Assembly: GCA_003167475.1 (NCBI GenBank) | Contig: PMTB01000074.1 | Location: 1 to 8,281 of the forward strand | Reading direction: 5' to 3' | DNA from: a candidate division FCPU426 bacterium | GTDB lineage: Bacteria > Oederibacteriota > PGYV01 > Palsa-1178 | Length of the DNA: 8,281 nucleotides | Program-made: the position numbers and the translations under genes | Notes under the pieces: model-generated | Database searches by the model: none | What the model saw: only the letters and a program-made list of their open reading frames with translations | Told to the model about the DNA's origin: nothing | Part shown: positions 5,336 through 8,281 of the stretch, in pieces | How positions within the stretch are numbered: position 1 is the stretch's first letter | Layout of the letters: the number at the start of each line of letters is the position of its first letter

Positions 5336-5935
5336 ATGATCAACAAAACATTGATTTTGACGTCAATAATAACGATTCTCATGGCGGGCTGCGCGGCGCA
5401 GAAAAAGATCGTGGTGAAAAGTTCGGGTGAAGAGATCGCCATGCTGGGACAGATGACGACCGACGTGTCAAACCGGGATTGGAACGGGCCCATGATAAGG
5501 CTTAAGGAAGTGATAATAGACCAGCTTGAACGCGCGCAGACAGGCATGAAAACCAGGAGAATAACGGAACCCCAGGGCGCGGAAATTATTTCAAAGGCGG
5601 CCGATGTAATAGAAAAAGCCGATGATATGGCGCAAAATTCCACCACCCACACTAAAGGGCAGGGCGGCGGCCATAAAGGCGGAGGAGGCGGAATGGGAAT
5701 GGGCGGAGGCGGCGGCAGGCACCACCATGATGATTCCGGCTCCGGCAGTTCTGACAGCGACAATGACAGCGGCAGCCGCGGGCAGTTAAAGGAATTTGTA
5801 GAATTAAAGGACATGATAACCGGTTATTACAGCAGTACTCCGACGGCGTCGGACACGGCAAATTCCGTTACAGGCACGGTGGCACCCATTAACATAGTGA
5901 ATCCGCCCAAACAGGAAGACCTGGGCGGGAACTAA
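5336..5935 (+). CDS. Lipoprotein with Gly/His/Ser-Asp-rich linker, middle gene of the Spy-like operon
   Basis: The 199-residue protein has a short signal peptide with the lipobox-like L-M-A-G-C, so Cys19 should be lipidated. Residues 30-100 look helical and amphipathic. Residues 108-149 are low-complexity: a Gly/Met stretch with scattered His (GGGHKGGGGGMGMGGGGGRHHHDD), then a Ser/Asp/Gly run. Clustered His, Met and Asp could bind metal or stay flexible. Residues 150-165 are more ordered, and a Thr/Ser/Pro tail follows. I recognise no family. AGGAGG (5327-5332) precedes the ATG by only 3 nt, but no other in-frame start would keep the signal peptide. It is 14 nt after the first Spy-like gene and 42 nt before the second, which suggests all three act together at the envelope, with this one as a possible membrane anchor. 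Confidence 0.8.
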   Translation: MINKTLILTSIITILMAGCAAQKKIVVKSSGEEIAMLGQMTTDVSNRDWNGPMIRLKEVIIDQLERAQTGMKTRRITEPQGAEIISKAADVIEKADDMAQNSTTHTKGQGGGHKGGGGGMGMGGGGGRHHHDDSGSGSSDSDNDSGSRGQLKEFVELKDMITGYYSSTPTASDTANSVTGTVAPINIVNPPKQEDLGGN

Positions 5936-5977
5936 AGTTTCAGCGTTTTAAGCGGTAAAAAAAACAAGGAGGAAAAG

Positions 5978-6490
5978 ATGAAGAGATTCGGAATGGTACT
6001 TGCTTCGGTTTTGATGTTGTTCGTGTTTTCGGCTGTAATTTGCGCGGAAGACGGAGGGCAGGGCGCGCCCATGGAACACGGCGGAATGATGATGCCCGGA
6101 GGTATGGACGGCGGGTTTATGATGGGTCCAAAAATGATACTCGCAATGGCTTCGGAACTCAACCTGACAACTGACCAGATGGACAAGCTCAAGAAAATAG
6201 GGGACGAGACGCCGGCAAAAGGCGAAGCAAAAGAAGGCGTGGATAAGGACATGGAGGCTTTTAAGGCTGAAATGCAAAATGATACGCCGGATGAGACGAA
6301 AATAGACGCGCTCATAGACAAGATGGCCTCAAACCGCGTGACAACAATGAAAAACAGGTTGAAAACCGCGCTGGCAACCAGGGCAATACTTACAAAGGAC
6401 CAGAGGGAGATATTAAAGAAAAAAATGGAAGAGAAAAAAGACGGCTGGAAAAAACGCGCGGAAAAGATGAAGGACGCGAAGGACAAATAA
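5978..6490 (+). CDS. Spy/CpxP-like periplasmic LTxxQ-motif protein, copy 2, with Met-rich N-terminal insert
   Basis: The 170-residue paralogue of the first operon gene has a signal peptide cut near ICA-ED (about 23), LTTDQ (63-67), LTKDQ (138-142) and a Lys-rich C-terminal helix ending KMKDAKDK. The block MMGPKM-LAMASELNLT is shared nearly word for word with copy 1. It differs by an insert at 31-49 (PMEHGGMMMPGGMDGGFMM) rich in Met, Gly and one His, which resembles methionine motifs known to bind copper in other periplasmic proteins. AAGGAGG (5966-5972) lies 5 nt before ATG. The gene ends the operon, and a strong terminator begins 18 nt later. Duplication followed by specialisation of the N-terminal arm is the likeliest history. 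The assumed role is chaperone or metal-stress protection in the periplasm. Confidence 0.85.
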   Translation: MKRFGMVLASVLMLFVFSAVICAEDGGQGAPMEHGGMMMPGGMDGGFMMGPKMILAMASELNLTTDQMDKLKKIGDETPAKGEAKEGVDKDMEAFKAEMQNDTPDETKIDALIDKMASNRVTTMKNRLKTALATRAILTKDQREILKKKMEEKKDGWKKRAEKMKDAKDK

Positions 6491-6507
6491 TATTTTAGCA
6501 TAAGTGT

Positions 6508-6544
6508 AAAATACCCGGCGCGTCAAACCGCCGGGTATTTTTTT
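6508..6544 (+). terminator. Strong rho-independent terminator of the Spy-like operon
   Basis: A perfect 12-bp stem joins AAATACCCGGCG (6509-6520) to CGCCGGGTATTT (6529-6540) across an 8-nt loop, followed by further T up to 6544. It isolates the operon from the GGDEF remnant downstream. Confidence 0.95.
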
Positions 6545-6565
6545 GCCCGGATTTTATGCACCAAG

Positions 6566-6667
6566 GCCTTGCCAAGCGTCATCGAACTGATAAAGATAGC
6601 GGACGAGGCCATGTTTGAGGTAAAAAAATACGGTAAAAACGGCGTAAAATATGTTGTCTATGAGTGA
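6566..6667 (+). pseudogene. C-terminal remnant of a GGDEF (diguanylate cyclase) domain
   Basis: Frame +2 reads ALPSVIELIKIADEAMFEVK followed by KYGKNGVKYVVYE, then TGA 6665-6667. This is the typical last helix and strand of GGDEF domains (ADEAMYxAKxxGxNxV). It aligns with the end of the intact cyclase downstream: KPPKSIDEMIKKADDMMYLS followed by KKGGKDAVNYSIYR. Similarity seems to begin around 6560, only about 15 nt after the terminator, and no GGDEF motif, start codon or ribosome-binding site precedes it. The frame is open back to the stop of the second Spy-like gene, but that stretch is the terminator. It is best seen as the stub left by a deletion in a tandem pair of cyclase genes. It is too short to have enzyme activity. 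Confidence 0.75.
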
Positions 6668-6685
6668 TTTTAACCGTTGATATAA

Positions 6686-6701
6686 AACCCCGCCAGGGGT
6701 T
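6686..6701 (+). other. Hairpin between the GGDEF remnant and the cyclase promoter
   Basis: AACCCC (6686-6691) pairs with GGGGTT (6696-6701) around GCCA. No T-run follows. It could be the degraded terminator of the lost cyclase gene, or an operator, since it fills the region where a -35 element would lie for the -10 at 6711-6716. Confidence 0.4.
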
Positions 6702-6707
6702 ATTATC

Positions 6708-6716
6708 TGCTATAAT
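6708..6716 (+). promoter_or_regulatory. Extended -10 promoter of the diguanylate cyclase gene
   Basis: TG at 6708-6709, one base, then a perfect TATAAT (6711-6716) form an extended -10. No good -35 lies 17 nt upstream, as is common for this promoter class. The surroundings (CTGCTATAAT) match those of the promoter at 1760-1787. The leader would be about 50 nt. Confidence 0.55.
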
Positions 6717-6773
6717 TATCTGTAACCGCAGAAGATCTTTCCGGGATTTCTATGACGGCCCAAAGGCGGTTCA

Positions 6774-7637
6774 ATGGAGTGGATTATGGCGAGAGCCGGC
6801 ATGAACGGTTGGATGAACAGTATCAATAAGAATGTTATAATGGCCCTTGCGATAGCCATGTGTCTTTTCATCGGATGGGTTGGGATTTACGCGGGCAATG
6901 AATTTTCATTTGTGGTGCTTTACGTTATACCCGCGGGACTGGCTGCGTGGTTTGCGGGGCCTGCCGGAGGGGTTTTTATTTCATTTTTTTCGGCTTTGAC
7001 GTGGCTGCTGGGGGACATGCTCGCCGGCCGGGCCTATTCAGAACCTTTTATCCCTTATATCAACGCAGCGTCCCGCATGATAATGTATATGATAATCACC
7101 CTGCTGGTGTCAACCGTAAGGATCCAGCTGAACAAGCAAACAAAGTCGGCCAACGAGGATTTCCTCACGAAAATATCGAATAGCAGGGCGTTTTTCAGTT
7201 ATGTATCCATGGAAATAGAGCGGCTTAAAAGGTATAAGGAGCCTTTTACTTTGGCGTATTTTGACGTGGATAATTTCAAGAATATCAATGACACTTACGG
7301 GCATAACGCGGGCGACGGGCTTTTGACGAAACTTGCCCGGGCGATAAGGACACATATACGTCCGACGGATGTGGTAGCGCGTATGGGAGGGGACGAGTTC
7401 GCCATATTGCTTATAGAAACGAAACCGGAACAGGCGCGGGCCGCGATTGAAAAACTGGCAAAAGTAATGAAAGCCTCGATGAGAACAAAGACCATGAATA
7501 TAACTTTCAGCATCGGGGTGGTGACCTTCCTGAAACCCCCAAAATCAATCGATGAAATGATAAAGAAAGCCGACGACATGATGTACCTGTCAAAAAAAGG
7601 CGGCAAAGACGCGGTGAACTACTCCATATACAGGTGA
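6774..7637 (+). CDS. Membrane-bound diguanylate cyclase (GGDEF domain)
   Basis: The 287-residue protein makes c-di-GMP from two GTP. Residues about 20-115 are hydrophobic and probably form four membrane helices (20-40, 45-61, 63-84, 97-115), an unassigned sensor module. Residues 128-287 are the GGDEF domain: FDVDNFKNIND (163-173) with metal-binding D164, GHNAGD (176-181), I-site RPTD (196-199) five residues before an intact GGDEF at 205-209, and a final ADDMMYLSKKGGKDAV helix. Catalysis and product inhibition should therefore both work. The usual DxLTGLxNRR entry motif is altered to DFLTKISNSRAFF. Start choice is open: ATG 6774 has AGGCGG at 6764-6769, while ATG 6786 (residue 5) has GGAG at 6776-6779. 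Neither choice affects the domains. The gene stands alone behind a remnant of a sister gene. Confidence 0.92.
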   Translation: MEWIMARAGMNGWMNSINKNVIMALAIAMCLFIGWVGIYAGNEFSFVVLYVIPAGLAAWFAGPAGGVFISFFSALTWLLGDMLAGRAYSEPFIPYINAASRMIMYMIITLLVSTVRIQLNKQTKSANEDFLTKISNSRAFFSYVSMEIERLKRYKEPFTLAYFDVDNFKNINDTYGHNAGDGLLTKLARAIRTHIRPTDVVARMGGDEFAILLIETKPEQARAAIEKLAKVMKASMRTKTMNITFSIGVVTFLKPPKSIDEMIKKADDMMYLSKKGGKDAVNYSIYR

Positions 7638-7666
7638 ACGGCAGACTTGGACCTTTGTATATGTGG

Positions 7667-7695
7667 TTGACAAATAACCCGGCATGTTGTAAATT
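7667..7695 (+). promoter_or_regulatory. Promoter of the tRNA operon
   Basis: A perfect TTGACA (7667-7672), 17-nt spacer and TAAATT (7690-7695) lie about 80 nt upstream of the first tRNA. This is the only strong promoter between the cyclase gene and the tRNAs. The leader 7700-7778 is AT-rich without clear structure. Confidence 0.65.
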
Positions 7696-7778
7696 ATTAC
7701 TCCGTTGGTATTAATCACTGCGGAGATTGTTTATAGTTCTTTTTTTAGTTATTACAGAGTGTTTTAAGGCCTTTACGT

Positions 7779-7864
7779 GGGGAGATTCCAGAGCGGCCAA
7801 ATGGGGCAGACTGTAAATCTGTTGGCTTATGCCTTCGATGGTTCGAATCCATCCCTCCCCACCA
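7779..7864 (+). tRNA. tRNA-Tyr (anticodon GTA)
   Basis: A class II tRNA. Acceptor 5' GGGGAGA (7779-7785) faces CCTCCCC (7854-7860); six pairs form, but the last one, A7 with C66, is a mismatch. The D-arm is CCAGAGCGGCCAAATGG. The anticodon stem GCAGA/TCTGT encloses the loop CTGTAAA with anticodon GTA. The long variable arm GGC-TTAT-GCC is typical of bacterial tRNA-Tyr, and the T-arm is GATGG-TTCGAAT-CCATC. Discriminator A is at 7861 and CCA is encoded at 7862-7864. The 3' tail is also the left arm of a perfect hairpin (7861-7885). Confidence 0.96.
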
Positions 7865-7907
7865 TTTTTCCTTCGGAAAAATGGTCTAGTACCGGCGAAG
7901 CCGGTAC
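7861..7907 (+). repeat. Two consecutive perfect hairpins in the tRNA-Tyr / tRNA-Thr spacer
   Basis: Hairpin 1: ACCATTTTTCC (7861-7871) with GGAAAAATGGT (7875-7885), an 11-bp stem with a TTC loop. Its left arm includes the tRNA discriminator and CCA. Hairpin 2: GTACCGGC (7889-7896) with GCCGGTAC (7900-7907), an 8-bp stem with a GAA loop. No U-tract follows the second, and the four T in hairpin 1 lie inside its stem, so termination is unlikely. They may be processing signals or a small repeat element inserted behind the tRNA. Confidence 0.75.
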
Positions 7908-7908
7908 G

Positions 7909-7938
7909 GTCAATTTTCGATTTTCGATTCTCGAACGC
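7909..7938 (-). repeat. Short dispersed repeat, copy B (inverted relative to 372-401)
   Basis: Positions 7917-7938 are the perfect reverse complement of 372-393. The internal structure is three TCGA-containing units with 7-nt spacing (TCGATTT, TCGATTC, TCGAACG). It directly follows the two hairpins and precedes the first tRNA-Thr. Confidence 0.7.
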
Positions 7939-7966
7939 AGGGAATTGTAATTAAAAAATATAAAGC

Positions 7967-8042
7967 GCTGGCTTAGCTCAGTTGGTAGAGCATTTGATTT
8001 GTAATCAAATGGTCGGAGGTTCGAGTCCTCTAGCCAGCTCCA
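7967..8042 (+). tRNA. tRNA-Thr (anticodon TGT), copy 1
   Basis: Acceptor GCTGGCT/AGCCAGC pairs fully. The D-arm is GCTCAGTTGGTAGAGC. Anticodon stem TTTGA/TCAAA holds the loop TTTGTAA with anticodon TGT. The T-arm is GGAGG-TTCGAGT-CCTCT (last pair G-T). Discriminator T is at 8039 and CCA is encoded at 8040-8042. Its sequence is identical to the second copy at 8158-8233. Only 12 nt separate it from tRNA-Gly. Confidence 0.97.
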
Positions 8043-8054
8043 AAATTTGAGAGC

Positions 8055-8130
8055 GCGGGAGTAGCTCAGTTGGTAGAGCGCTAGCCTTCCAAGCTGGATG
8101 TCGCCGGTTCGAACCCGGTCTCCCGCTCCA
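8055..8130 (+). tRNA. tRNA-Gly (anticodon TCC)
   Basis: Acceptor GCGGGAG/CTCCCGC pairs fully. Anticodon stem CTAGC/GCTGG (one G-T pair) holds the loop CTTCCAA with anticodon TCC. The T-arm is GCCGG-TTCGAAC-CCGGT. Discriminator T is at 8127 and CCA is encoded at 8128-8130. It is part of the Tyr-Thr-Gly-Thr operon. Confidence 0.97.
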
Positions 8131-8157
8131 AAATATATAGAAAAAATCAGATAAGGT

Positions 8158-8233
8158 GCTGGCTTAGCTCAGTTGGTAGAGCATTTGATTTGTAATCAAA
8201 TGGTCGGAGGTTCGAGTCCTCTAGCCAGCTCCA
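8158..8233 (+). tRNA. tRNA-Thr (anticodon TGT), copy 2
   Basis: Identical over all 76 nt to the copy at 7967-8042, including the encoded CCA (8231-8233). It lies 27 nt after tRNA-Gly. The second C of its CCA is the first base of the terminal palindrome. The two copies probably arose by duplication or are kept alike by gene conversion. Confidence 0.97.
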
Positions 8234-8281
8234 ATAAATATAAAACGCCAATCCCTGAGGATTGGCGTTTTATATTTATTG
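8232..8281 (+). terminator. Terminator of the tRNA operon: 50-nt perfect palindrome
   Basis: A 23-bp perfect stem pairs 8232-8254 with 8259-8281 around a CTGA loop. The GC-rich top is ACGCCAATCC with its complement, and the outer parts are A/T-rich. A-rich left and T-rich right arms make it able to stop transcription in both directions, implying a convergent gene or boundary beyond the window. It touches the window end, so the stem may be longer. Confidence 0.88.

Noticed and set aside
5299..5814. 171-codon minus-strand frame with a proline run
   Set aside because: The proline run is the antisense of the Gly-rich linker of the lipoprotein. No family resemblance or start signal.
7861..7885. 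Hairpin after tRNA-Tyr as a terminator
   Set aside because: Its T-run is inside the 5' arm and no T-tract follows the 3' arm. Three further tRNAs follow without another clear promoter.

Overview
The window looks like a chromosomal stretch from a Gram-negative-type (diderm) bacterium of moderate GC content. Supporting signs are four genes with Sec-type signal peptides, a lipoprotein, a SPOR-like domain and periplasmic Spy/CpxP-like proteins. The mix of NHL-repeat proteins, dispersed palindromic repeats and many unfamiliar exported proteins would fit an uncultured lineage (for example the Elusimicrobiota/Omnitrophota/Goldbacteria area), but nothing here fixes the taxonomy. All genes I accept are on the + strand.

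Layout. 1-345 is the 3' end of an NHL beta-propeller gene. 487-1446 is an IolS-like aldo/keto reductase with a complete catalytic tetrad. A two-unit palindromic (BIME-like) repeat lies directly behind it. After an AT-rich gap with a clear promoter comes 1829-2827, an exported protein that joins a SPOR-like domain to TolB/PD40-type blades, closed by a terminator. The next gap (2828-3321) carries a second dispersed inverted repeat and a strong promoter. That promoter drives an exported Gln-rich, Trp/Tyr-rich protein whose frame is split by an in-frame UAG (3322-4416, continuing to 4656). A terminator follows.

4836-6490 is a compact three-gene operon: Spy/CpxP-like protein, Gly/His/Ser-rich lipoprotein, and a second Spy-like paralogue. 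A candidate ECF-sigma (sigmaE-like) promoter precedes it and a perfect 12-bp terminator ends it, which suggests an envelope-stress or metal-response module. Right behind the terminator is a 33-codon remnant of a GGDEF domain. It resembles the C-terminus of the intact membrane diguanylate cyclase downstream (6774-7637), so the two look like an eroded tandem pair.

7667-8281 is a tRNA operon: Tyr(GTA), Thr(TGT), Gly(TCC) and an identical second Thr(TGT). It has its own promoter and ends in a 50-nt perfect palindrome. The Tyr-Thr spacer holds two perfect hairpins and a short repeat found inverted near the start of the window.

The most rewarding targets are the UAG-split aromatic protein, the Spy-lipoprotein-Spy operon with its ECF-like promoter, the GGDEF remnant, and the structured repeats, including hairpins that begin in tRNA CCA tails. 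No CRISPR array, transposase, integrase or defence gene is visible.
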